Source: Actinomyces wuliandei (GTDB taxonomy: Bacteria > Actinomycetota > Actinomycetes > Actinomycetales > Actinomycetaceae). From it: a stretch of DNA of 64,000 nucleotides. The position numbers and the translations under genes were made by a program. Shown here one piece after another: positions 56,468 through 64,000 of the stretch. The notes below the pieces were generated by a model. It was not told the origin of the DNA. It searched no databases and saw only the letters and a program-made list of their open reading frames with translations. How positions within the stretch are numbered: the stretch's first letter is position 1; each line of letters starts with the position of its first letter. The DNA lies in contig NZ_CP025227.1 in the NCBI RefSeq assembly GCF_004010955.1, positions 1 to 64,000 of the forward strand, written 5' to 3'.

Positions 56468-56486
56468 GCAAAGGCTTGCCTAACAA
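56468..56486 (-). promoter_or_regulatory. Candidate IdeR/DtxR iron box
   Basis: Read on the minus strand, TTGTTAGGCAAGCCTTTGC keeps the TTAGG-x-x-AGCCT core of the DtxR/IdeR operator consensus TTAGGTTAGSCTAACCTAA, though the outer positions differ. It lies 60-80 bases upstream of the binding-protein start, where iron repression would be expected. Confidence 0.5.
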
Positions 56487-56607
56487 GGTGGGGGACCGTG
56501 CGACAGCGCACGTCCCTCGCGTGCAGGTGGCGGGGGGCGACGGGACCTGTGCCCCCGGGGGTGCTCCTGGTCTACGAGGCGGCACCCACGACCTGCGGCC
56601 GATGCCC

Positions 56608-57555
56608 TCAGGGCTGGCGGGCCAGGTCCGCAGCCCCCACGAGCCCGCCCTCCTGGCCGCCCTGGCCCAGGACCACAGGGATCTCAGGGCGGTGGTGCCC
56701 TGCGGTGAGGTTGTCCGTGAAGGCCCTGCGTGCCGGGTCCAGGAGGATGTCCCCGGCCTCGGACAGGCCCCCGGAGATGACGATGACCTCCGGGTCCAGC
56801 ACCGCGCACAGGTCGGCAAGCCCCACCCCCAGCCAGTGGGCGAGCCGGGCGTAGCACTCCAGGGCGGCCGGGTCGCCCTCACGGGCGGCCGCCGTGACCG
56901 CCTTGCCGGAGATGCGCTCGGCGTCCCCGCCGGAGAGCTCGATGATGCGGGCGGTGTAGGCGGGCCGGACCTTGGCCAGCTCCCAGCCGTTGACACCCAG
57001 GGCAGTGCCCGAGGCGTAGCGCTCCAGGCACCCGTACAGGCCGCATCCGCAGGGGCGGCCGTCTGGGACCACGTTGATGTGGCCGATCTCTGCGGCGAAG
57101 CCCGCCGCTCCGCGCACCAGGCGGCCGTCGGCGATGACGGCGCCGCCCACACCAGTGCCGATGGCGACCACCAGGGCGCTGTCGCGGCCCCGAGCGGCCC
57201 CGAACCTGAACTCTGCCCAGCCGAAGGCGTTGGCGTCGTTCTCCACCACGGCGGGCAGGCCCGTGCCCTGGGAGACGGCGTCAGCGATCCGCATGCCGGT
57301 CCAGTCCAGGTTGGTGCCGTGAGCCATCGTGTTGCGGTCGGCAGCCACGAAGCCCGCTGCCCCGACACCGACGGTGGCGACCTCCGGGAAGTCCTGCCTG
57401 AGGCCACGGACAGCCCTGGTGATCGTGTCAATGATCGCCTGACGGTCCGTTGCCGGGGAGCTCTCGCGTACTGTCGCCAGGACGGTGCCGTCCTCGTCCA
57501 CGACACCCGCCGCGATCTTGGTCCCGCCGACGTCCACACCGATACCCAGCGTCAT
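56608..57555 (-). CDS. ROK-family glucokinase
   Basis: A 315-residue sugar kinase that probably makes glucose 6-phosphate. It shows the ATP site GVDVGGTKIAAGVVDEDG, the sugar/catalytic Asp in VENDANAFGWAEF, GTGVGGAVI, the ROK zinc motif in HINVVPDGRPCGCGLYGCLE (CxCGxxGCxE) and VIVISGGLSEAGDILLDP. ATG 57555 follows CAGGAAG. The longer frame upstream (to 57930) lies in DUF2079 sequence and is rejected. Confidence 0.93.
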   Translation of the reverse strand: MTLGIGVDVGGTKIAAGVVDEDGTVLATVRESSPATDRQAIIDTITRAVRGLRQDFPEVATVGVGAAGFVAADRNTMAHGTNLDWTGMRIADAVSQGTGLPAVVENDANAFGWAEFRFGAARGRDSALVVAIGTGVGGAVIADGRLVRGAAGFAAEIGHINVVPDGRPCGCGLYGCLERYASGTALGVNGWELAKVRPAYTARIIELSGGDAERISGKAVTAAAREGDPAALECYARLAHWLGVGLADLCAVLDPEVIVISGGLSEAGDILLDPARRAFTDNLTAGHHRPEIPVVLGQGGQEGGLVGAADLARQP

Positions 57556-57682
57556 GCTTCCTGCCCTTTCCCGCGCTCCCTGCGTGCTGCAGGGTGACCA
57601 GAGGCCGGTCACCCGTTGACCAGACGGGAGGATCCTAGCCCGCCCCCGGGTGCTGCCGCCTGCCGTGGACGCAGCCAGGTGC

Positions 57683-59389
57683 TCAGGAGACGCGTCTGGC
57701 CACCTGGAAGCCGTCAGCCTCCAGGACCAGCTCGTAGGAGGACCCCTCCGTGGAGGTCTCCTCAGCCCACTGGGCCGCGTCGGCGGGAGGGTTGCCTCCC
57801 CAGGCCGAGGACCACTGGTCCACGATGACGTAGTCCTTGTCTGACTCACTGGTTCCCACCCAGGACACCTCCGCCTTGGGGACCAGGTAGGCCAGCAGGG
57901 ACAGGTCGGTCTCCACGCTCGCGCCCTCACGGACTGTGTCGATGACCCGCTGCGCGGTGCGGGTGCGCTCCGAGGGTTCCCCGAAGCCGTCGTGGGTCAT
58001 GGCCCACAGGGGCAGGTGCGGGGCGGTGAGGGCGGCGGTCATGACGGGGACGAGGAGTCCCACGGCTGCCACCACCCGCACCCACCCGGGCGCCGTGCGC
58101 CAGCCGTGACCCGTGAGTCGGCGAGGTCCGTCGTCCGGACCGAGGGGCGCGAGCCGCTCCGGCTGCCCGGCAGGTGCCGACGCTCGCGAGGTCCCCGGAG
58201 CGGTCGGCGCCTGGGAGCGTGACGCCCCAGCTCCCCTGGCCCTCAGGCGCGCGAGGACGTCGAGCAGGGCACCCAGGGCGATCGGGATGAGGACGGCGTT
58301 GTAGTGCCAGCTGCGCCACTCCCAGTAGAACTCGACCGAGCCCAGGAACCGCCACGCCAGGGTGGGGGCAGCCACCAGTACCCACGGGGAGCGCAGGGCA
58401 ATGACGCCACCGGTCGCCACCAGGACTGCCAGCGTCTCCAGCTTGACCGTCGGGGTCACCAGGCGGGCCAGGAGCGAGCCCTGGGAGGGGTCGGCCCCGT
58501 CAGGTGAGCCCAGGCCGTAGGCCCAGGCCCCCTCCGGGTTGAGCGCCGGCAGCAGGACCAGGGTGGTGACCAGGAAAGCCAGGAGGCCGAAGACCGCCAG
58601 TCCCAGCCCCAGGGAGCGCGCGTGGACCCGCAGGCCGCCGACCAGGCGGACAGGGTTCGGCTCGCGCCAGCCGGTCCACGCCGTCACCAGGCCGATCACG
58701 AGGACGGTCAGCCCCAGGTCCTCCTTGACCAGGACCAGCGGTACCGACCACGCTGCCACAGCAGCCCACCTGCGCTCCACGAAGGCTGCTGACGCCCACG
58801 CCAGCATGGGCACGGCCAGGGCCACCTCGTGGAACTGGGCGGCCACCGCCCCCTGGAGGCCCCACGAGGTCACGTAGACCACTCCCAGGGCGCCGCCCAC
58901 CCAGGGGTTGGTCAGGCGTGCGGCCAGGCGGGTCAGCGGCCAGGCGGAGACGGCCAGCAGCAGGTCCTGGACCACCAGCAGGGCCAGCGGGGAGGGGAAC
59001 AGGCGCCACACCGGTCCCAGCAGGATCAGGATGGGGTGGAAGTGGTCGCCCAGCAGGTTGTAGCCGTCCGCCTTGACAGGGACGATGGGGGCCTCAAGGC
59101 GGGAGTAGGCCTTGGCCAGCTCGGAGAAGATCGCCAGGTCCCAGCTGGGGACCTGCATGGTGCGCCACTGGGCCACCGAGAAGGAGATCATGACCCACGA
59201 CCCGACCAGGACGACGATGCCGGCGGGCAGGACGGTGGGCAGCGCGGGCACGAGGGCGCTCACGGCTCTGCGGGCCGTGGCCCGGGCCGCGGTCTCCGCC
59301 GCAGCCAGGACGCTGTGCAGGGTCGTGGTGCGCCGTCGCGCAGGCGCAGGTAGCGACTCCTGACCGGGGTCCCGCTCCGTAGGTTTCAC
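57683..59389 (-). CDS. DUF2079 multi-span membrane protein
   Basis: A 568-residue protein with about nine to eleven membrane segments and the DUF2079 pattern (SWDLAIFSELAKAYSRLEAP, YNLLGDHFHPILILLGPVW, QFHEVALAVPMLAWASAAF, FLGSVEFYWEWRSWHYNAVL). The fold resembles GT-C glycosyltransferases; DUF2079 has no proven activity. A soluble C-terminal part of about 120 residues follows. The start is GTG 59389. There is no evident partner. Confidence 0.88.
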   Translation of the reverse strand: MKPTERDPGQESLPAPARRRTTTLHSVLAAAETAARATARRAVSALVPALPTVLPAGIVVLVGSWVMISFSVAQWRTMQVPSWDLAIFSELAKAYSRLEAPIVPVKADGYNLLGDHFHPILILLGPVWRLFPSPLALLVVQDLLLAVSAWPLTRLAARLTNPWVGGALGVVYVTSWGLQGAVAAQFHEVALAVPMLAWASAAFVERRWAAVAAWSVPLVLVKEDLGLTVLVIGLVTAWTGWREPNPVRLVGGLRVHARSLGLGLAVFGLLAFLVTTLVLLPALNPEGAWAYGLGSPDGADPSQGSLLARLVTPTVKLETLAVLVATGGVIALRSPWVLVAAPTLAWRFLGSVEFYWEWRSWHYNAVLIPIALGALLDVLARLRARGAGASRSQAPTAPGTSRASAPAGQPERLAPLGPDDGPRRLTGHGWRTAPGWVRVVAAVGLLVPVMTAALTAPHLPLWAMTHDGFGEPSERTRTAQRVIDTVREGASVETDLSLLAYLVPKAEVSWVGTSESDKDYVIVDQWSSAWGGNPPADAAQWAEETSTEGSSYELVLEADGFQVARRVS

Positions 59390-59508
59390 GGCTGTGAAGC
59401 CTACCTGTACTACATTGCCTCGATCCTCGTGGGCCAGAGCCTGTCTTACGAGGTTCCCACCACCATGTACCCACGTCCAGCAGCATCCAGCAAGCGTGAG
59501 GAGCCGCG

Positions 59509-60903
59509 ATGTCTACCACCACTGAGGGGGCCGGGACCTGGAACCCTGCCGAGGAGCCCCAGCTGCAGCGGAGGCTGTCCAACCGTCACGTCCAGCTTAT
59601 CGCCATCGGCGGGGCGATCGGGACCGGCCTGTTCATGGGCTCGGGCAAGACGATCTCCCTGGCCGGGCCCGGCGTCCTCATCGTCTACGCCCTGATCGGC
59701 GCCGTCATGTTCCTGGTCATGCGGGCGCTAGGAGAGGTGCTGCTCAGCGACCTGAGCTACAAGTCCTTCGCCGACGTCGCCCACGACCTGATTGGCCCGT
59801 GGGCGGGCTACCTGACCGGGTGGACCTACTACTTCAGCTGGCTGGTGACGGCGGTGGCCGAGGTTGTCGTCATCGCAGGCTACGTCGCCTTCTGGTGGCC
59901 GGACCTGCCGCTGTGGGTGGCCCCGGTGGCCACCATCTCCCTGCTCCTGGGGCTCAACCTGACCACGGTGCGGGCCTTTGGCGAGATCGAGTTCTGGTTC
60001 TCCACCATCAAGATCGTGGCCATCATGGCACTGGTGGTGGTCGGCCTGGTCATGGTGGTTACCGGCTTCACCTCGCCTAGCGGGGCGCAGGCCTCCCTGG
60101 GCAACATCGTGAGCGAGGGGTTCATGCCCAACGGCTTCAGCGGCTTCGCCATGGCCTTCCAGATCGCGGTCTTCGCCTTTGTCGGCACCGAGCTGGTGGG
60201 CACGACGGCGGCGGAGGCCAAGGACCCCACGATCACCCTGCCCCGGGCGATCAACGCCATCCCGGTACGTATCCTCCTCTTCTACCTGGGCGCGCTCACG
60301 GTCATCATGGCAGTGACTCCGTGGCGCCAGGTCGACGCCGACTCCAGCCCGTTCGTGTCCATGTTCTCCCTGGCGGGCCTGGCCGCAGCCGCCGGGGTGG
60401 TCAACTTTGTCGTGCTGACCGCCGCGTCCTCCAGCGCGAACTCGGGTATCTACTCCACCTCCCGGATGCTGTACGGACTGTCCTGGGCGGGCCAGGCACC
60501 CCGGCTCTTCCAGCGACTGACGGGACGGTCCGTGCCCGGGGCGGCCCTGGTGGTCACCTGCTCGGCGCTGCTGACCTCCATCCCCCTGCTCTACATGTCG
60601 GAGTCCGTCATGGAGGCCTTCACTATTGTCAGCGCGGTGGCCAGCGTGCTGTTCCTCTTCATCTGGGGGATCATCGTGGTGTCCTACCTGCGTTTCCGGG
60701 TGCTGCGTGCCGAGCGCCACCGCGTAAGCGCCTTCCGACTTCCTGGCGGCAGGGTGGCGGCCTGGGTGACCCTGGGCTTCTTCGCGTTCGTGGTGTGGAC
60801 GCTGACTCTGGCTGACGACACCCGGCTGGCGGTGTTTATCTCGCCTCTGTGGTTCGTGGTAGTGGGCGGCTCCTGGTGGGTGCGCCAACGGCGGGGGCGT
60901 TAG
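59509..60903 (+). CDS. APC-family amino acid permease (CycA/D-serine-D-alanine-glycine type)
   Basis: A 464-residue, 12-span carrier of the amino-acid transporter family. Signatures are HVQLIAIGGAIGTGLFMGSG at the start, GWTYYFSWLVTAVAEVV, FVGTELVGTTAAEAKDPTIT, LPRAINAIPVRILLFYLGAL and SSSANSGIYSTSRMLYGLS. This order is closest to the D-serine/D-alanine/glycine group, by memory of the family. ATG 59509 follows GAGGAG. The stop is 60 bases before the CRISPR-like repeats. Confidence 0.92.
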   Translation: MSTTTEGAGTWNPAEEPQLQRRLSNRHVQLIAIGGAIGTGLFMGSGKTISLAGPGVLIVYALIGAVMFLVMRALGEVLLSDLSYKSFADVAHDLIGPWAGYLTGWTYYFSWLVTAVAEVVVIAGYVAFWWPDLPLWVAPVATISLLLGLNLTTVRAFGEIEFWFSTIKIVAIMALVVVGLVMVVTGFTSPSGAQASLGNIVSEGFMPNGFSGFAMAFQIAVFAFVGTELVGTTAAEAKDPTITLPRAINAIPVRILLFYLGALTVIMAVTPWRQVDADSSPFVSMFSLAGLAAAAGVVNFVVLTAASSSANSGIYSTSRMLYGLSWAGQAPRLFQRLTGRSVPGAALVVTCSALLTSIPLLYMSESVMEAFTIVSAVASVLFLFIWGIIVVSYLRFRVLRAERHRVSAFRLPGGRVAAWVTLGFFAFVVWTLTLADDTRLAVFISPLWFVVVGGSWWVRQRRGR

Positions 60904-60964
60904 CCAGGGGCTGTTGTGAGACTCCGCTGGGACTGGGTGCGGCTGGGAACCGGAGTCCCGGGCA

Positions 60965-61113
60965 ACAGCTCCCTCGCTCGGCGGGGGCGTGGTTTTGACG
61001 GCGGCCTTCGGGAACCGGAACAGCAATAGCTCCCCCGCTCGGCGGGGGCGTGGCGGCCGAGGTCGCGAGGACCGTCTTCTCCGGCTGCCACGTGTCCCCC
61101 GGCGGGGGCGTGG
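60965..61113. CRISPR. Short CRISPR-like array of three repeats, no cas genes
   Basis: A 28-base unit occurs at 60965-60992, 61026-61053 and 61086-61113. The first two differ at two positions (ACAGCTCCCTCGCTCGGCGG and ATAGCTCCCCCGCTCGGCGG, both ending GGGCGTGG); the third keeps the right 14 bases exactly but its left half has diverged, as last repeats often do. The intervals are 33 and 32 bases and unlike each other. The unit has a 7-bp palindrome CCCCCGC-TCG-GCGGGGG. These values match type I-E arrays. No cas gene lies in the window, so it could also be chance GC repeats. Confidence 0.4.
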
Positions 61114-61396
61114 CAGCCTGCTATGTCGTTTCTTACATAGCCCGGGTGGGGTAGAAGTAGTCGTATCAGCGATGCTGTCCCAGCGGGAAGGGCGCAAAGT
61201 GGGCTTGCGTGAATCAGGCTGAGATGGAGCGCGTCCGTGCGGGTGGAACTCCTACCAGCGTGCCTTGACCAGGGTTTCGTGAGCCTGGCTCACGCGGCTC
61301 CATCCTGGCGGGACGATATCCACCTGCTCCTGAAGCGGGTCGTGCAGGCTCGCACCGCTCCACCCTACGTGACAGCCTGACATCGACAACACTCTT

Positions 61397-61450
61397 GGCC
61401 CTGGCGGGCCTGGCGGGCCTGGTGGGCCTGGTGGCCCTGGCGGGCCCGGC
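61397..61450. repeat. Six 9-base GC repeats (GGGCCTGGC)
   Basis: Six consecutive 9-mers of GGGCCTGGC type run from 61397 to 61450. On the minus strand one frame reads as collagen-like Gly-Pro-Pro repeats inside a 69-codon frame (61252-61461) without a ribosome site. The plus frame is Leu/Ala/Gly. No gene is called. Confidence 0.85.
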
Positions 61451-61662
61451 GGGGCACACACCTCGCCGCTTCTGGGAGACGAGTCTCACCCGCGAGGTTA
61501 AGGTAGGTGACAGGGCGGTCTCAGGTGAACCGGGCACGTGCTCCACGCGTGCGGTGCTCTGCGGTGCTCCGTGTTGCTGCTCCGGCTTCTCCCGCCTCAG
61601 TACTCAACCACCTGGCACCATCCGTCGGCCTTCTCTCTGACACGCGAGCCGACAGGAGCACC

Positions 61663-62413
61663 ATGACCGCCACGACGACCCTCACGACCCCCGTAACCCC
61701 CGCAACGATCCGCACATCATCCGGTACGTCGCCCCGTGCGTACCGCCTACCCGCCCGCACAGTCATTCGTGCGGTGCTGCCCCGCCCGCTGCCGGGACTG
61801 CTGACAGTCCTGGCCATCTTGGCCATGGTGCTTCTCCCTGCCGCGACCGCACCTGCGGCTGGACAGACGACCGCATCTGCGGCCGGGCAGCCGGTACAGC
61901 CCGACACCAGTGACGGCGACCTCCTCCCGCCGCAGGGGGCCTACGTGGCCCTCGGCGACTCCTACGTCTCGGGTTTCGGGGTGGCTCCCTGCCCCGGGCA
62001 CCGACGTCGAGGGCGGCAACAGGTGCCAGCGCTCCACCTCGGCCTACGCTCACCTGGTCTCCCAGTGCACCGGGACCGAGCTGGTCTTCCGCGCCTGCAG
62101 CGGCGCCCGGACCGGGGACTTCTACCAGGACAACACCGCGTGGGACGAGCCGACCCAGCTTGGTGCCCTCAGTGCGGACACGGACCTGGTGACCTTCTCC
62201 GTCGGCGGCAACGACACGGGGTTTGCCGAGGTGCTGGGCGAGTGCCTCAGCCGGGCGCAGCAAGGCGATCGTGACCCGTGCAGCACCGATGAGCAGCTTG
62301 TCTCCAGGGTCGGCTCCGCTATTGACGCCCTGCGGGGCACGGGGGTGCGCGAGGGCACCTGCAGCCTCCCATGCGTCACGGACCTGCCGTCGGGACGTCC
62401 TGAGGGCAGGTGA
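61663..62413 (+). pseudogene. SGNH/GDSL-family hydrolase, frameshifted and truncated
   Basis: ATG 61663 follows AGGAG. The frame encodes a signal-like hydrophobic segment (LLTVLAILAMVLLPAATAPA) and the catalytic block AYVALGDSYVSGFG. Near 61985 the family continues in another frame: GTDVEGGNRCQRSTSAYAHL, FRACSGARTGDFYQDN and SVGGNDTGFAEVLGEC (the Asn block). The end is lost: after GSAIDALRGTGVREG it runs into unrelated sequence and stops at 62413, so the final Asp-x-x-His block is absent. Two lesions argue for a pseudogene. Confidence 0.8.
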
Positions 62414-62420
62414 CGGGAAA

Positions 62421-62462
62421 CCGGGGAGGGGCCGACCAGGCGGCTGGTCGGCCCCTCCCCGG
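62421..62462. terminator. Strong bidirectional hairpin
   Basis: A perfect 19-bp stem (62421-62439 with 62444-62462, loop GCGG) lies eight bases after the hydrolase stop and about 120 bases after the end of the fabD-like gene on the other strand. It is very GC-rich and lacks a T-tract, as many actinobacterial terminators do. Confidence 0.7.
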
Positions 62463-62516
62463 CGTGGGGGCTGAAGGCCTGTGCGCGGAGGCTCGCGCGC
62501 GGAGAACCTTGCACGG

Positions 62517-62544
62517 GGCCTGCGCACGGAGGCCTGCGCACGGA
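62517..62544. repeat. Tandem 14-base repeat
   Basis: GGCCTGCGCACGGA occurs twice in succession (62517-62530, 62531-62544), with weaker copies around 62476 and 62490. It lies between the hairpin and the fabD-like gene end. Confidence 0.7.
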
Positions 62545-62580
62545 GGACTCTGCCCCCGCATCGCTGTGCCGCCTCCGCCC

Positions 62581-63516
62581 TCAGCCCAGCATGTTGAAGA
62601 CGGCCAGGTCCTCCGGCCGGCTGACGGGCACGCAGGTGGTGTCAGGGTAGGTCCCGCGGTAGAGCCGGGTCAGGGGGCCGCGGGGTGCCAGCTCGATGAA
62701 GGTGGCGTCCTTCGCCTGCTTGTTCAGCGTGCGCATGCACAGGTCCCAGCGCACCGGTGAGGTCACCTGCGCCAGCAGGCGCGAGCGTACGTCGGCCGCC
62801 GTGGTGACGACCTCGCCGTCCCCGTTGCCAACCAGTGCCGTGCCCGCGTCACGGAACTCCGTGTCACTCAGGGCCTTCTCGAACACGGTCACGACCGGCT
62901 CCATGGTGGAGGTGTGGAACGCTCCGGCCACCGGGAGGGTGACCACCCGGACTCCCTCGTGCTCCTGCTCCGCCAGGGCGGTGATCCGCTCGTAGCGGCC
63001 CGCGGCGACGTACTGGTGGCACCCGTTCCAGTTGGCGATCTCCAGTCCGGCGTCGTGGATGGTCTGCTGGATCTCCTCATCAGAGGCGGGGTCACGCCGG
63101 GTCGGCATGACTGCCGCCATCCCGGTACGAGGCTCGGTGCACGCCGCCGACATGGCTGCTCCTCGCACACAAGCCAGGGACACGGCGTCGGCGTCGGTGA
63201 TGTACCCCGCCGCCGCCGCGGCAGCCAGCTCCCCTACCGAGTGGCCCGCAAAGAGAATGGCCTCCGACGACGCACCCAGGTACCGCACCGTCTGGCGCAC
63301 GGACAGCAAGGAGGCTGCGACGATCACAGGCTGGGCAAACGCTGTGTCCTTGAGCTTCTCGTCGTCGCGGCTGGCCTCGATCAGGTTGACGCCGCAGCGC
63401 GACGACCACTCCTCCACCTGACGTCGTGCCGTGCGGGAGCGGTCCATCCACCCGTCAAGGACCCCCGGCTTCTGAGAGCCCTGTCCCGGCGCTGCTACTA
63501 TGTAGTCGTATCTCAC
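62581..63516 (-). CDS. fabD: Malonyl-CoA:ACP acyltransferase (FabD type)
   Basis: This enzyme loads malonyl groups on acyl carrier protein. The 311 residues have IVAAPGQGSQKPGVLDGW, the nucleophile Ser93 in LFAGHSVGELAAAAAAG, the His of VAGAFHTSTMEP and the end block APRGPLTRLYRG. GTG 63516 is chosen because GGAG stands seven bases upstream; the frame is open to 63681. It follows the dehydratase-like gene by 38 bases on the same strand, so they probably form one operon that continues outside the window. It may serve fatty acids or a polyketide. Confidence 0.93.
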   Translation of the reverse strand: MRYDYIVAAPGQGSQKPGVLDGWMDRSRTARRQVEEWSSRCGVNLIEASRDDEKLKDTAFAQPVIVAASLLSVRQTVRYLGASSEAILFAGHSVGELAAAAAAGYITDADAVSLACVRGAAMSAACTEPRTGMAAVMPTRRDPASDEEIQQTIHDAGLEIANWNGCHQYVAAGRYERITALAEQEHEGVRVVTLPVAGAFHTSTMEPVVTVFEKALSDTEFRDAGTALVGNGDGEVVTTAADVRSRLLAQVTSPVRWDLCMRTLNKQAKDATFIELAPRGPLTRLYRGTYPDTTCVPVSRPEDLAVFNMLG

Positions 63517-63554
63517 TGAATATCTCCAGTTCGTCTCATAGTAAACCGATGTGC

Positions 63555-64000
63555 TTACTGGCCCAGGCTCGCCGCCGGCCTCTGCAGCGCCGTCACCCGC
63601 GTGACGCTCATGAGCGGGCGCCCCTCCGAGGTGGCTGACGACCCGGTGAACTCGGCCACGTCGCCGTCGCGGTCCAGGCACTCGACCGTGTGGACGACAA
63701 GCTCGCCCGCACGGGGGAGGTCCTGCACCGTCATCCCGCGCGCCGCAGCGAAGACCACCAGGGTCTCCTGGTCTCCCTCAGCCTCGTGCTTGAGCAGGAT
63801 CCCGCAGGCCTGGAGGAACGACTCGATCATGAGGCTCGCGGGCAGCTGCGCCGGACGTGAGGAGCCACCCGCCATCGCGTCCAGCTCGTGGGAGGAGACC
63901 GCCTTGACCGCAGTCAGCCTGCCTGCCTCGTAGCCGGTCACCCTGTCGACGTGCAGCGCAGGATAGCCGTAGGGGAGAAGATGCCCGGGATCGGGAACTC
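63555..64000 (-). CDS. Hotdog dehydratase-like protein (FabZ family), partial at window edge
   Basis: The 3' 148 codons of a gene that begins beyond the right edge. It reads HLLPYGYPALHVDRVTGYE, LTAVKAVSSHELDAM, LPASLMIESFLQACGILL and LPRAGELVVHTVECLDRDGD, the order of FabZ (LPHRYPxLxVDR, then AxKxV, then MIEAxAQ). The usual N-E-x-F-F-x-G-H-F-P motif with the catalytic His is replaced by SHELDAMAGGSSRPAQ, so it may be an inactive or changed-function hotdog protein. It is upstream of the fabD-like gene. Confidence 0.75.
   Translation of the reverse strand, partial: VPDPGHLLPYGYPALHVDRVTGYEAGRLTAVKAVSSHELDAMAGGSSRPAQLPASLMIESFLQACGILLKHEAEGDQETLVVFAAARGMTVQDLPRAGELVVHTVECLDRDGDVAEFTGSSATSEGRPLMSVTRVTALQRPAASLGQ

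Noticed and set aside
57556..57930. Longer start of the glucokinase frame
   Set aside because: The extension covers the DUF2079 gene end and lacks a ribosome site; the ROK start at 57555 has CAGGAAG.
60889..60900. Fourth copy of CGGCGGGGGCGT at the permease end as a CRISPR repeat
   Set aside because: It is 90 bases from the next copy instead of 60-61, lacks the left half of the unit and lies in coding sequence of the permease.

Overview
The window is high-GC actinobacterial DNA and most likely starts at the chromosomal replication origin of an Actinomyces-like organism (Actinomycetaceae). The reasons are the order dnaA-dnaN-recF-dciA-gyrB-gyrA, tRNAs without an encoded CCA end, TTGTCCACA-type DnaA boxes, frequent GTG starts, CrgA, a class E sortase, the PknB/PbpA/RodA/PstP/Fha operon and LuxS. 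The genus is an inference from gene content and order; no database was searched.

Layout. 0-11 kb: replication and topoisomerase block with oriC between dnaA and dnaN, then a DUF3566 membrane protein, tRNA-Ile and tRNA-Ala. 11-18 kb: DUF1345 membrane protein, a fragment of a DUF364-type gene, an aldo-keto reductase, a cyclophilin, a zinc-ribbon rhomboid protease, CrgA, sortase E and a 52-residue membrane protein. The rhomboid/crgA gap holds a second DnaA-box cluster. 17.8-27.1 kb: a seven-gene minus-strand operon for cell-wall growth and its Ser/Thr phosphorylation control (fhaA, fhaB, pstP, rodA, pbpA, pknA, pknB), almost every junction a 4-base start/stop overlap. 27.3-30.2 kb: tRNA-Leu with a strong terminator, then cstA and its small YbdD-like partner.

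30.7-37.1 kb is a decay zone. It holds an old-yellow-enzyme pseudogene, a headless alpha/beta hydrolase, a transposase remnant, a frameshifted LuxR-type regulator, a beheaded gene upstream of mtnN, and an acyltransferase fragment fused to the end of an intact drug-type ABC transporter. Two very short reading frames with good ribosome sites lie between the regulator and the transporter. 37.5-43.8 kb: luxS, then a tightly overlapped operon of an SLC13 dicarboxylate carrier, a soluble histidine kinase carrying a cyclic-nucleotide-binding-like domain, and a single-domain response regulator; then an AI-2E-family permease. This carrier/kinase/receiver operon is the least ordinary intact system in the window.

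44-51 kb: a Tat-type beta-helix lipoprotein, a LuxR-type two-component system, and a divergent BcrA-type ABC transporter with two permeases, separated from the kinase by a perfect 17-bp hairpin. 51-56.5 kb: a five-gene iron-siderophore uptake operon with a candidate IdeR/DtxR box. 56.6-60.9 kb: ROK glucokinase, DUF2079 membrane protein, amino-acid permease. 60.9-62.5 kb: a short CRISPR-like repeat set at 60-61 base period without cas genes, a 9-base GC repeat and a frameshifted SGNH hydrolase. The right edge (62.6-64 kb) carries an acyltransferase (FabD type) and a hotdog dehydratase-like protein that runs off the window.
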